Shown: positions 19,088 to 26,750 of the stretch, in pieces
Layout: every line of letters begins with the position of its first letter
How positions within the stretch are numbered: the first letter of the stretch is position 1
Assembly (NCBI GenBank): GCA_020724365.1
Contig: DYHD01000003.1
Span: forward strand, 1-64,000
Length of the DNA: 64,000 nt
Direction of reading: 5' to 3'
Source of the DNA: Thermodesulfovibrio yellowstonii
Lineage (GTDB): Bacteria > Nitrospirota > Thermodesulfovibrionia > Thermodesulfovibrionales > Dissulfurispiraceae
Made by a program: the position numbers and the translations under genes
Notes under the pieces: model-generated
Seen by the model: only the letters and a program-made list of their open reading frames with translations
Database searches by the model: none
Told to the model about the DNA's origin: nothing

Positions 19088-19750
19088 TTAAGCTGCCTTC
19101 TTAATTTCAAATCCTAAAGCCTTTTTAGGGCATGAAGCAACGCATGTAGAGCACTTGATGCAATCATTATCAGCAACTATGCCTGTATCTTTATAGCTAT
19201 ATGGTTTTAACTGCATTGGGCAGACCTTAGAACAAACCCTACAATTGTTACAATTATCTTTTATTGAGAGGGGATATTTCCCTTCGGAAAGATAATTTCC
19301 AAAAGTTCCCATTGGACAAATATGGCACCAGATACGTTCCTGATAAATTATACCAAGAATAATCCCAACAGAGGTTGTAACTGTAAGAATAGTTACCAGA
19401 GCTAACCCTATTGAATTCCAATCACCCCAGTGGATATATACTTGAGAGCCAAGCACACTTAAAAGGATTAATACCACTCCAATTCGTACGATGGGTTTTT
19501 TGAAGAATTGAGGTATTTCTTTTCTCCTGCTTATTTTTTTTATTAAAAGATCATAGAAACTGCCTCTTGGGCACATCCAATCGCACCATGCCCTTCCTTT
19601 GTATATGGCTATGCCGATAGCTCCCATCATACAACCAAGCAATAAATAACCTATCAAAGGATAAAACCAGCCACCAATCAATACAAATGGTAATCCAAGA
19701 AAACTTATTGTTTGTAGTTTTGATCTCTTTTTTCTAAATTCGACTATCAT
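19088..19750 (-). CDS. Membrane 4Fe-4S ferredoxin-type protein (NapH/YccM-like)
   Basis: A 220-aa membrane protein with about four hydrophobic segments. Two cytoplasmic-type motifs, CDWMCPRG and CHICPMG, match the CxxxCP pattern of NapH/NosR/YccM-like electron-transfer proteins. The C-terminus has two [4Fe-4S] clusters, CNNCRVCSKVCP and CIKCSTCVASCP. It could pass electrons from quinol or ferredoxin to a partner reductase, which is not evident nearby. It overlaps the arsR-type regulator gene by 4 nt (ATGA), so the regulator probably controls it. Confidence 0.8.
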   Translation of the reverse strand: MIVEFRKKRSKLQTISFLGLPFVLIGGWFYPLIGYLLLGCMMGAIGIAIYKGRAWCDWMCPRGSFYDLLIKKISRRKEIPQFFKKPIVRIGVVLILLSVLGSQVYIHWGDWNSIGLALVTILTVTTSVGIILGIIYQERIWCHICPMGTFGNYLSEGKYPLSIKDNCNNCRVCSKVCPMQLKPYSYKDTGIVADNDCIKCSTCVASCPKKALGFEIKKAA

Positions 19751-20145
19751 AAATTACCTCTCCTTTTGTTATACATAAATTCCTTATATGCTTCTAAACC
19801 ACATTTACCTGTCTGTTTCTGATACTCTGTGCATTCTATGAGAGACTCCATGTCCAGCTTTAATGTCTCATCATCCTTAAGCATCTCTCTTAGCATCTCG
19901 ATAAGTAAAGTCTGTTTTTTATCTATTTTTGAATTGACTTTATAAAAAACCATTTTACCTTCTCGTCTAACATCCAGAAATCCAGCTCGAAGTAGAAGAG
20001 ACACATTTTTTGATACAAGCGGTTGAGAAATCTCAAGCACAGCCATTAATTGACATACGCATAATTCCTTTTTATCAAGCATCATGAGAATCCTCAACCG
20101 AGTCTTATCAGCGACAAGTTTTAAAATATCTACAATCTCTCTCAT
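19747..20145 (-). CDS. ArsR/SmtB-family transcriptional regulator
   Basis: A 132-aa winged-helix repressor. KLVADKTRLRILMML opens the fold, and ELCVCQLMAVLEISQPLVSKNVSLL covers the recognition helix region. The CVC pair in helix alpha-3 is the arsenic/antimony-sensing motif of ArsR-type members (usually ELCVCDL). A further Cys lies near the C-terminus (GKCGLEAY). It is translationally coupled to the membrane ferredoxin gene. A perfect dyad overlaps its start codon (separate entry), suggesting autorepression. The inducer is inferred only from the CVC motif. Confidence 0.85.
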   Translation of the reverse strand: MREIVDILKLVADKTRLRILMMLDKKELCVCQLMAVLEISQPLVSKNVSLLLRAGFLDVRREGKMVFYKVNSKIDKKQTLLIEMLREMLKDDETLKLDMESLIECTEYQKQTGKCGLEAYKEFMYNKRRGNL

Positions 20146-20172
20146 ATAAATATATTACCATATGTTTATATG
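20143..20172. promoter_or_regulatory. candidate ArsR operator overlapping the start codon
   Basis: The perfect 8-bp inverted repeat CATATAAA (20143-20150) and TTTATATG (20165-20172) is separated by 14 bp. The minus-strand start codon of the arsR-type gene is formed by the first three bases of the dyad. No Shine-Dalgarno sequence is seen there, so the message may be leaderless or have a very short leader, and bound repressor would block initiation. Size and AT content fit operators of the SmtB/ArsR family. Confidence 0.55.
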
Positions 20173-20331
20173 ATAAAATCAAGTATTATTTATGATCTAA
20201 AAATAAAAGAAATAGAATTTTCTGTATGAAAAATTTATTGCTTGTTTAGCTTGTAAAGAATCCTCAAAATGGCTTGAACCTAACTAAGTTAAATCTATTG
20301 GGTAGAAAATTTTCTATCATCCCTGTCGGTC

Positions 20332-21429
20332 TTATAAAGCATCTAATAAGAGAACATCCGATATAATCCCCCCACCTATAACTATAGCATCTTGATAAAA
20401 TACTGCACTTTGACCAGGGGCTGGCGCCCATTGAGGTTTGTCGAAGGTTATTTTTGCATTTAAGTGTTCATTTATTTCAACTGTTGCCGGCTCAGTTTTC
20501 ATCATTGATCTTATTTTGACCATCGCCCTAAAGGTTTCCTTTTGAGGCACAAGCCAGTTGATATCGTTAACTATTATCTGCGTTTGCATAGCCATATCTT
20601 TTTTGCCAATATAAACTGCATGTTTTTCTGCATCTATTTTAATTACATATCGTGGTTCTCTTGATGCTATTCCAAGCCTTTTCCTTTGACCTATGGTGTA
20701 AATATGTATTCCTTTATGATATCCCAATATCTCCGATGTCTTAATATCTATGATAGGTCCAGTTTGAGGTTCTATCATGCCATCAAGAAAGTTACAATAT
20801 CCATTGCTATCTATAAAGCAGATTTCTTGACTCTCTTTTCTCATGGCCGCTGGGAAATCTAGTTTGTTTGCCATATCTTTTACTTCATTTTTAGTTTTTA
20901 TGCCAAGGGGTAAAATAAGTCTTTTCAGGGTTTCATGACTAAGAGAATAAAGGACATAAGACTGGTCTTTTTTAAGGTCATGAGCTTTCTTCAGAATGGG
21001 AAACTCATTTTTATAAGAAATATTGGCATAATGTCCTGTGGATATGAAATTTATATTTCTCTCATCTGCAATTTTAATTAAATATGGAAATTTAATATGT
21101 CTATTGCACAATATGCAAGGATTGGGTGTCATTCCTTTTGAATATGAACGAATAAAAGGCTCTATAACCATTTCCAGAAACTCGTCCCTAAGGTCAATTA
21201 TATTGTGTTTGATTCTTAGTAGTTGTGCATTTTTTTGAGCATCCCTCATAGCCTCAATCGAGCAGCAAGGAGCTTTTGATAAAGCCTTGTGCATTCTTGC
21301 CTCATAAAGGATGAAGCTGATACCCTCTACATCAAAACCATGCTTTTTCAATAAAAAAGCGGCAATGGTTGAATCTACCCCGCCGCTCATGCCAATTATC
21401 ACCTTTTTTGAGATTAGTTCACTATTCAT
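20332..21429 (-). CDS. mnmA: tRNA-uridine 2-sulfurtransferase MnmA
   Basis: Makes the 2-thiouridine at the wobble position of Lys, Glu and Gln tRNAs. The PP-loop GMSGGVDS is at residues 13-20, the nucleophilic Cys is C108 in NPCILCNR, and the second catalytic Cys is C204 in SQEICFID. GQRKRLGI and the C-terminal beta-barrel complete the protein. The 365-aa length is normal. It lies alone on the minus strand, with only small gaps to its neighbours. Confidence 0.95.
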   Translation of the reverse strand: MNSELISKKVIIGMSGGVDSTIAAFLLKKHGFDVEGISFILYEARMHKALSKAPCCSIEAMRDAQKNAQLLRIKHNIIDLRDEFLEMVIEPFIRSYSKGMTPNPCILCNRHIKFPYLIKIADERNINFISTGHYANISYKNEFPILKKAHDLKKDQSYVLYSLSHETLKRLILPLGIKTKNEVKDMANKLDFPAAMRKESQEICFIDSNGYCNFLDGMIEPQTGPIIDIKTSEILGYHKGIHIYTIGQRKRLGIASREPRYVIKIDAEKHAVYIGKKDMAMQTQIIVNDINWLVPQKETFRAMVKIRSMMKTEPATVEINEHLNAKITFDKPQWAPAPGQSAVFYQDAIVIGGGIISDVLLLDAL

Positions 21430-21552
21430 TGTCTATTCATTGATTAGTTTCCTAAACATATTGTCTGCTATTAAATAAAAAATAACATTATAGAGCAAGA
21501 AAGAAAAAAGTTGTATTTAGATTATGTTATTGTTAATGATTATAAATCATTA

Positions 21553-22461
21553 TTATGGCGGGCACTTACCACATATAGATGTGAAAAGGGATGTTGAGAG
21601 GTATCTATCCCCCCTATCAGGAAAAATTACAACTATCACACCATCTTTTAACTCACTCGATTTTTTTTGTGCGATATACATGGCTGCACCACTTGACATG
21701 CCAGAGAAAATCCCTTCCTTAATTGCAAGCATTCTTGTTGTATCAAAAGCTTCTTCATCGTTTACAATATATCTCTCATCGAGTTTAGAAGCATCAAATA
21801 TCGCTGGAATGATGCTCTCGGTCATATTTTTCAAGCCCTGAATTCTATGACCATTGATAGGTTCTACCCCAATCACTACTATATCCTTATTAAACTCCTT
21901 GAGCCTTTTGCCTGCTCCCATTAATGTGCCAGATGTGCCCATTCCAGCAATAAAATGTGTAATCATGCCTTTAGTCTGTTCCCAAATTTCTTTTCCAGTG
22001 GTTTCATAGTGAGCTTGTATATTGGCTGGATTGTCAAACTGATTGGGCATAAAATATTTTTCAGGATCTTCTTGCATTATTTTGTGTGCAAGCCTTATAG
22101 CGCCATCGGTTCCTTCTTGAGAAGGGCTTAAGATAAGCTCTGCACCGAAAGCCTCGAGAATTTTTCTTCTTTCTATGCTAACACAAGCAGGCATAGTAAG
22201 TTTTACTCTATATCTCTTGGCTGAAGCTACCATCGCAAGTCCTATACCAGTATTGCCAGATGTTGCCTCAAGGATTATCTTATCTCTCATGAGCCTGCCC
22301 TCTTTTTCTGCTGTTTCAATCATATAAAGAGCTGGACGGTCTTTTACAGAACCTCCAGGGTTGCAACCCTCAAGCTTCACATAAATTTTAACCTTTGGAT
22401 TAGGATTGAGAGCTTCTATCCTTACAAGAGGGGTATTGCCTATGCAGTCGAGTATTCCCAT
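21553..22461 (-). CDS. cysM: Cysteine synthase (CysK/CysM type)
   Basis: PLP enzyme forming cysteine from O-acetylserine (or a related donor) and sulfide or a sulfur carrier. The PLP lysine is K40 in NPGGSVKDRPA; ATSGNTGIGLAM binds the substrate and PLP phosphate. The protein is short (302 aa) like CysM and ends with CGKCPP, a CxxC pair at the extreme C-terminus. That pair could be redox-active or bind metal. The donor cannot be assigned from sequence. Confidence 0.88.
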   Translation of the reverse strand: MGILDCIGNTPLVRIEALNPNPKVKIYVKLEGCNPGGSVKDRPALYMIETAEKEGRLMRDKIILEATSGNTGIGLAMVASAKRYRVKLTMPACVSIERRKILEAFGAELILSPSQEGTDGAIRLAHKIMQEDPEKYFMPNQFDNPANIQAHYETTGKEIWEQTKGMITHFIAGMGTSGTLMGAGKRLKEFNKDIVVIGVEPINGHRIQGLKNMTESIIPAIFDASKLDERYIVNDEEAFDTTRMLAIKEGIFSGMSSGAAMYIAQKKSSELKDGVIVVIFPDRGDRYLSTSLFTSICGKCPP

Positions 22462-22509
22462 AAATTGAATTCTATTTTAACATATTACTTAAATCAAAAA
22501 TACATATAG

Positions 22510-24051
22510 TTATACCCATAATCCATCTACAATATATTGCACTGCATCTCTTAAATCATTTGCCACATAATCGGCATAAACTGAGTCTTTTTGTTTGCCA
22601 GTCTTGACCAATATCCCTTTTGCTCCTGCAAACCTTGCAAGAAGCATATCGGTATCTTTATCTCCTACAACATATGACTCTCTAAGATTTACCATATATT
22701 TTGTTCTTGCCTTATAAAGCATTGACAATTGAGGTTTTCTACAGGAGCAGTTTTCATCAGGATGGTGAGGGCAATAGAAAAAGTCATCAAAAAAATAATT
22801 ATCAAGAAATAATTTATTTACATCCCTGACAAATGCTTCTTCTATAATGCCTCTTCCAACACCTGACTGATTGCTAATACCGATTAGTAGAAAACCTTTT
22901 TCTTTAAGTTTTTTTAATTGTTTAATATCAGGAAATAGTTTAAAATCATCCCAACTTCCTAAATAATCTGCATCTTCGCATAATGTGCCATCTCTATCAA
23001 AGAAAACAGCCTTTCTATTTGGCATAATCATTTTAAGCCTATGATAGACATCCTCAGAGGTTACATCTTGCATACATTTAATATAATCTTGTTCGCATTT
23101 TCTTTTGAAACATGGGCTGCAGGATGCGTTTCCTTTTATAACTATATTGCCATCCTGAGGTGGTCCTGTAAGTTCAGGTGATGTAGAGCCAAAAATAGCA
23201 AGCAAAGGAGTGCCAACAGCATATGAAATATGCATAGGACCTGAATCATTTGTAATCATGGCATCACATTCAGATATAAGTCCTATTAATTGCCTAAGAG
23301 ATGTTTTACCTGCTAAATTAACGATACTATTTTTTAGAATCATAAGTTTTTTTTCAATCAATATCTGAATTTGATTTGCTATAAATTCTTCGTTTTTTCC
23401 ACCGAATATTACTATACTCCCTCCCAAATCTCTAATAAACCAGTCAGAAACCTCAGCAAATCTTTCAGGCAGCCATCTTTTTGCTGAACCATAAGCTGCT
23501 CCAGGGTTAATTCCAAGAATAGGTCTTTTAAGTCCCGACAATAATTTACGCGATTCAAGCCGCTCATCTATGGATTGAAATATATAAGGAATAGAGTATT
23601 CAGCCTTGATACCAACATATTTGATAAGATTAAGGTAATAATCTATATGATGAATCCTTCTGTCATCCTTCTTAAACGGGATTGGTCTTGTCAGTAAAAA
23701 ACCCCTACCATCTCTATTGTAACCAATCCTTTCTGGAATTCCTGATAGAAATGTTAATAATGCAGCATCAAATGCATTCTGAAAAAGATAAGCAACAGAA
23801 AACCCCTTCTTTCTAAGGATAAAAGAAAGATTTATTCTCCCAAGAATAGTTTTGAATTTATTATCATATATCATCAAATCATCAATATTTGGATCTTCTT
23901 CAAATAGGGGTGATACAGATGGTCTTAATAGCTGACAAATCATTGAATTCCTATAAGCAGCTTTTAATGACCGAATCGCAGGCAAAGTCATAACTGCATC
24001 CCCTATCCAATTCACCCCTCTTATGAGTATCTTTTCATTCGAATTATTCAT
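22510..24051 (-). CDS. Fusion: ADP-heptose:LPS heptosyltransferase (WaaF-like) and heptose-bisphosphate phosphatase (GmhB-like)
   Basis: One 513-aa frame holds two enzymes of LPS inner-core synthesis. Residues 1 to about 340 are a GT9 heptosyltransferase (RGVNWIGDAVMTLP at the N-terminus; NDSGPMH at 268-274). From about 344 a HAD phosphatase begins, with DRDGTL at 352-357, SNQSGVGRG, and the GmhB zinc loop CPHHPDENCSCRKP. The first would transfer heptose and the second dephosphorylates heptose-1,7-bisphosphate in making ADP-heptose. An ATG at the domain border (M343) could also allow separate translation of the phosphatase. Confidence 0.9.
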   Translation of the reverse strand: MNNSNEKILIRGVNWIGDAVMTLPAIRSLKAAYRNSMICQLLRPSVSPLFEEDPNIDDLMIYDNKFKTILGRINLSFILRKKGFSVAYLFQNAFDAALLTFLSGIPERIGYNRDGRGFLLTRPIPFKKDDRRIHHIDYYLNLIKYVGIKAEYSIPYIFQSIDERLESRKLLSGLKRPILGINPGAAYGSAKRWLPERFAEVSDWFIRDLGGSIVIFGGKNEEFIANQIQILIEKKLMILKNSIVNLAGKTSLRQLIGLISECDAMITNDSGPMHISYAVGTPLLAIFGSTSPELTGPPQDGNIVIKGNASCSPCFKRKCEQDYIKCMQDVTSEDVYHRLKMIMPNRKAVFFDRDGTLCEDADYLGSWDDFKLFPDIKQLKKLKEKGFLLIGISNQSGVGRGIIEEAFVRDVNKLFLDNYFFDDFFYCPHHPDENCSCRKPQLSMLYKARTKYMVNLRESYVVGDKDTDMLLARFAGAKGILVKTGKQKDSVYADYVANDLRDAVQYIVDGLWV

Positions 24052-24140
24052 ATTTTTAATTTAACATTTTTTTCTTAAGAACATTAAATTCATATATTCC
24101 CATAATCCATAATAAATATTAGCTGTATGATGATTTTACT

Positions 24141-24216
24141 GTCATTGCGAGCATCCGAAGGATGCGTGACGATCTCATAAGAAAAGGCGAGATTGCTTCG
24201 TTTCACTCGCAATGAC
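24141..24216. repeat. 76-bp GTCATTGCGAGC palindromic element, copy 1
   Basis: This lies in the 314-base gap between the waaF-gmhB gene and perR, which has no other gene. The element runs from GTCATTGCGAGC to ACTCGCAATGAC, so its ends are inverted repeats, with an inner pair GCATCC/GGATGC. A sister copy is at 35065-35139. No coding content. Confidence 0.7.
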
Positions 24217-24304
24217 TACGGATTACGGGTAATCCTATTGATACTATAAAGATTTATGCATCACGATAGCAGTAATAATTGATTCAACAAAAATAAAAAA
24301 ATAC

Positions 24305-24360
24305 TTGACAATAAAAATTATTATATGATAATATTTATCAATTAATAATAATTATTATAA
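24305..24360 (+). promoter_or_regulatory. perR promoter with PerR-box-like operators
   Basis: A -35 hexamer TTGACA (24305-24310) and a -10 GATAAT (24327-24332) are 16 bp apart. The -10 lies in a dyad TATTAT-atg-ATAATA (24319-24333). Just downstream, TAATAATTATTATAA (24346-24360) matches 13 of the 14 fixed positions of the B. subtilis PerR box TTATAATnATTATAA. This supports autoregulation of perR and probably of the genes read through behind it. Confidence 0.7.
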
Positions 24361-24365
24361 AAGTT

Positions 24366-24785
24366 ATGAAAAGATTAGAGAAAAATATGAAATTAAAACA
24401 AACACCTCAAAGGCTGGCTATTATTAATTTTCTGGAAAATAATAAAAATCATCCTACTGTAGAGGATATCTATAGGGCTATAATTGAACAATTTCCTACT
24501 ATTTCGTTAGCAACAGTCTATAAGAATATCGAAACATTAAAAAACTTGGGCATGATAAGAGAAATTACTATAGACCCAGAGAAAAAGCACTTTGATCCGA
24601 ATACTTTGACACATCATCATCTAATTTGCACTGAATGTAAACGAATTGTTGATATCAACATTGATTTTGAGATCAAACTACCTGATAACTTTATATCTGA
24701 CTTTGAAATAACTGGCAATCATATTGAATTTTATGGAATATGCTCATTATGTAAAAATTCCAAAGTCGTAAAAAACGGAATATAA
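24366..24785 (+). CDS. perR: PerR-type peroxide-sensing Fur-family repressor
   Basis: A 139-aa Fur-family repressor. The winged helix (KLKQTPQRLAIINFLEN, SLATVYKNIETL) is followed by KKHFDPNTLTHHHLIC. The Asp in HFDPN at the regulatory-site position fits PerR more than Fur. Two CxxC pairs (CTEC, CSLC) would bind structural zinc. PerR senses H2O2 by metal-catalysed His oxidation. Its neighbours (peroxiredoxin, rubredoxin and desulforedoxin proteins, flavodiiron protein) agree with that role. A second ATG at 24387 is a possible shorter start. Confidence 0.87.
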   Translation: MKRLEKNMKLKQTPQRLAIINFLENNKNHPTVEDIYRAIIEQFPTISLATVYKNIETLKNLGMIREITIDPEKKHFDPNTLTHHHLICTECKRIVDINIDFEIKLPDNFISDFEITGNHIEFYGICSLCKNSKVVKNGI

Positions 24786-24806
24786 TTTAATAAGGAGGTA
24801 ATGAAA

Positions 24807-24911
24807 ATGGCTGTTTTTGAATGCACCAAGTGCGGTGAAACAAAAGATACCAGATGTAAACCAAAGAAATGCCCTAAATGTGGTGAACAAAGCACAATGC
24901 AAAAGAAGTAA
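24807..24911 (+). CDS. RCKP-type rubredoxin-like small protein
   Basis: A 34-aa protein reading MAVFECTKCGETKDTRC and then KPKKCPKCGE. It has the paired CxxCG/CPxCG of a mini-rubredoxin or zinc ribbon, with the RCKPKKCPKC signature used to name RCKP-type rubredoxin-like proteins. AAGGAGG lies 8 nt before ATG 24807; ATG 24801 is also in frame but too close. It sits between perR and the peroxiredoxin, so it may act in peroxide or iron handling; this role is inferred from position. Confidence 0.8.
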   Translation: MAVFECTKCGETKDTRCKPKKCPKCGEQSTMQKK

Positions 24912-24946
24912 ATCTATATTTTATAGCCCAAAAAAGGAGGAAAACT

Positions 24947-25591
24947 ATGGAAGAGATTTGTTGTGGATTAAATATTGGACAAGATGTCCCAAATTTTAAA
25001 ATGGAAACCTATGAACCATCTAAAGGTGATTTTGGCGAAATAAGTCTTGAGACTCTTAAGTCTAACAAGAAATGGACTATTCTATTCTTTTACCCTGCTG
25101 ACTTTACATTTGTTTGCGCTACAGAATTTGCAGCCCTTGCAGAACAGTATGACCAATTCAAAAACCTGGGGGCGGAGGTAATAACAGTCAGCACAGATAC
25201 CAAATTTACCCATCTTGCATGGCAAGGTGCTGAAGGAATGCTAAAAGGGGTTAAATATCCAATGGGCGCAGACCCTACAGGTAGAGTATCCAGATTGTTT
25301 GGAGTATATGATGAGGAGACAGGCCTTGCCCTTAGAGGAACATTTATTATTAGCCCCGACGGAAAGCTTTTCAACTCAGAGGTCAATTTCTATAACATTG
25401 GTAGAAATGTTGATGAGCTGATGAGGAAATTTAAAGCAAATCTTTATGTATCTTCTCATCCTGAAGAGGCTTGTCCTGCAAAATGGAAAGAAGAGGGAGA
25501 TAAAACACTAAAACCATCGGCACAGATGGTTGGAAAAGTTTATGAAGCCCTTGAAGGGTCGTACGGCGGAGAAGATATCATCTCTAAATAG
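24947..25591 (+). CDS. 2-Cys peroxiredoxin (AhpC/Prx family)
   Basis: Reduces peroxides with a cysteine thiol. The peroxidatic Cys is C57 in DFTFVCATE and the resolving Cys is C176 in EEACPAKW. The typical beta/alpha core (TVSTDTKFTHLAW, YPMGADPTG) is intact at 214 aa. A strong AAAGGAGG precedes the ATG. It follows perR and the RCKP protein in the same direction and is the main peroxide-removal enzyme of this cluster. The physiological reductant (AhpF, thioredoxin or rubredoxin) is not visible. Confidence 0.93.
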   Translation: MEEICCGLNIGQDVPNFKMETYEPSKGDFGEISLETLKSNKKWTILFFYPADFTFVCATEFAALAEQYDQFKNLGAEVITVSTDTKFTHLAWQGAEGMLKGVKYPMGADPTGRVSRLFGVYDEETGLALRGTFIISPDGKLFNSEVNFYNIGRNVDELMRKFKANLYVSSHPEEACPAKWKEEGDKTLKPSAQMVGKVYEALEGSYGGEDIISK

Positions 25592-25631
25592 GCTTAATGT
25601 AACTAAAGTTTAATGCCTGAAGCAGATATAT

Positions 25632-25669
25632 AACCCCTATTCCTACTTATAAATCAAGGTATAGGGGTT
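25632..25669 (+). terminator. hairpin after the peroxiredoxin gene
   Basis: A perfect 9-bp stem, AACCCCTAT (25632-25640) and ATAGGGGTT (25661-25669), lies 41 nt after the peroxiredoxin stop. Only a short mixed T-rich tail follows, so it is a possible rather than a strong intrinsic terminator. Confidence 0.45.
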
Positions 25670-25795
25670 GTATTACCTTAAATTAAATAGAAAACACAAG
25701 CAATTAAAATCACGACTTGCAATAAAGATATTTAAGTGCAGAATTTTTTTTGAAGATTCAGAAAATATAGAAAAAGCAAAAATTATGGTGAACAA

Positions 25796-26275
25796 ATGCA
25801 GATTAATATTGAAAAAATACCCGGAGGCTTCAGGATTGACGGACTGGAGCTTAAAAGTGGCAAATGCGGCTGCACATCAATACTTCCGTGCTGCCACAGC
25901 TTTTCAAAAGTAAAAAAGAGCGGCAATCAGTTAATTTTCAACGCAAAAGCATCAAGTCCTAATACAAAAGATAATTTTAGATGGGGGTATAAAGTTAGGA
26001 AGAGTGATTACATTGTAGAAGTCGATTTTGAAGATGCAAGGGATAAGGTAATTTGCTCTGGTTTTTATCCACCGTCTCTTAAGGAATGGACTGATAGAGG
26101 CTGGGAAATAATTAGCAGTGAGAATGAAAAAGAGGATTTTAATTTATGGCGATGCGCCGTATGTAAATGGCTTTATAAAGAGAAAGAACAGACTATTAAA
26201 TTCGAAGAATTGCCAGTTGATTGGAAATGCCCTGTTTGTAAAACCGGAAAAGATTCATTTGAAAACATAGGATAA
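25796..26275 (+). CDS. Two-part protein with a C-terminal rubredoxin domain
   Basis: A 159-aa protein. Residues 115-157 form a rubredoxin-like domain with C120-x2-C123 and C145-P-x-C148 and the typical FEELPVDWKCPVC segment. The N-terminal part is not a family I recognise; it carries a tight cluster C24, C26, C32, C33, H34 (GKCGCTSILPCCH) that could hold another metal. The ATG at 25796 is the only sensible start. Placed between the peroxiredoxin and desulforedoxin genes, it is probably an electron carrier or reductase part in oxygen defence (inference). Confidence 0.7.
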   Translation: MQINIEKIPGGFRIDGLELKSGKCGCTSILPCCHSFSKVKKSGNQLIFNAKASSPNTKDNFRWGYKVRKSDYIVEVDFEDARDKVICSGFYPPSLKEWTDRGWEIISSENEKEDFNLWRCAVCKWLYKEKEQTIKFEELPVDWKCPVCKTGKDSFENIG

Positions 26276-26276
26276 G

Positions 26277-26409
26277 GAGCTTGTCTAAAAACTCGCATGT
26301 TGTCATTGTCCGGCTTGACCGGACAATCCAGAACCTATTGAAAAGACTGGATTCCCCGATCAAGTCGGGGAATGACAGTCGAGTGAAATCGTAGTTTTTA
26401 GACAAGCTC
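26277..26409. mobile_element. MITE-like element with 17-bp terminal inverted repeats
   Basis: A 133-bp element begins two bases after the stop codon of the rubredoxin-domain gene. Ends are a perfect 17-bp inverted repeat, GAGCTTGTCTAAAAACT at 26277-26293 and its complement at 26393-26409. TAAG occurs on both sides (26273-26276 and 26410-26413), a candidate 4-bp target duplication. Two inner hairpins are present (TTGTCCGG...CCGGACAA; ATTCCCCGA...TCGGGGAAT). It separates two genes of the stress cluster and directly precedes the ribosome-binding site of the next gene. Confidence 0.75.
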
Positions 26410-26425
26410 TAAGGAGGTGATTTAC

Positions 26426-26560
26426 ATGGCAAAGTTAGGACAGAAATATAAATGCTTGATATGCAATAATGAGGCAGTTGTTATAGTTCCTGGCAAAGGA
26501 GCACTTTCATGTTGCGGTAAATTCATGGAATTAGTAGGAGCAGGTTTTGAGTGTAAATAA
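26426..26560 (+). CDS. Desulforedoxin-like protein, copy 1
   Basis: A 44-aa protein with C-x2-C (KYKCLICN) and a CC pair (LSCCGK), the desulforedoxin / desulfoferrodoxin N-terminal Fe(Cys)4 pattern. AAGGAGG lies upstream of the ATG at 26426. A similar gene of the same length follows 40 nt later. There is no superoxide reductase domain attached, so it is probably a small iron electron carrier that could serve the flavodiiron protein downstream. Confidence 0.82.
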   Translation: MAKLGQKYKCLICNNEAVVIVPGKGALSCCGKFMELVGAGFECK

Positions 26561-26600
26561 ATTTTTTAATGCTTAGTTAAATTATAATAGGAGTCTAAAC

Positions 26601-26735
26601 ATGACAAAAGTAGGACAAAAATATAAATGTAATATTTGCGACCAGGAAGTTGTAGTTACTAATGCTGGTGGAGGCGACATAGTCTGCTGTAATGTTAAGA
26701 TGAGTCTTATTGGCGATGGTTATGAATGTAAATAA
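26601..26735 (+). CDS. Desulforedoxin-like protein, copy 2
   Basis: A 44-aa paralogue of the preceding gene (both start with a KxGQKYKCxIC pattern), with the CC pair in DIVCCNVK and the same GxGxECK ending. AGGAG precedes the ATG. The tandem pair suggests local duplication. It lies 15 nt before the flavodiiron protein gene, whose electron donor is usually a rubredoxin-type protein; one of these may fill that role (inference). Confidence 0.82.
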   Translation: MTKVGQKYKCNICDQEVVVTNAGGGDIVCCNVKMSLIGDGYECK

Positions 26736-26750
26736 TTTAAGGAGGGTTAA

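Noticed and set aside
25668-25913. 81-codon frame overlapping the rubredoxin-domain gene
   Set aside because: It is a different frame over the start of a better-supported gene with clear Cys motifs, and has no good ribosome-binding site.
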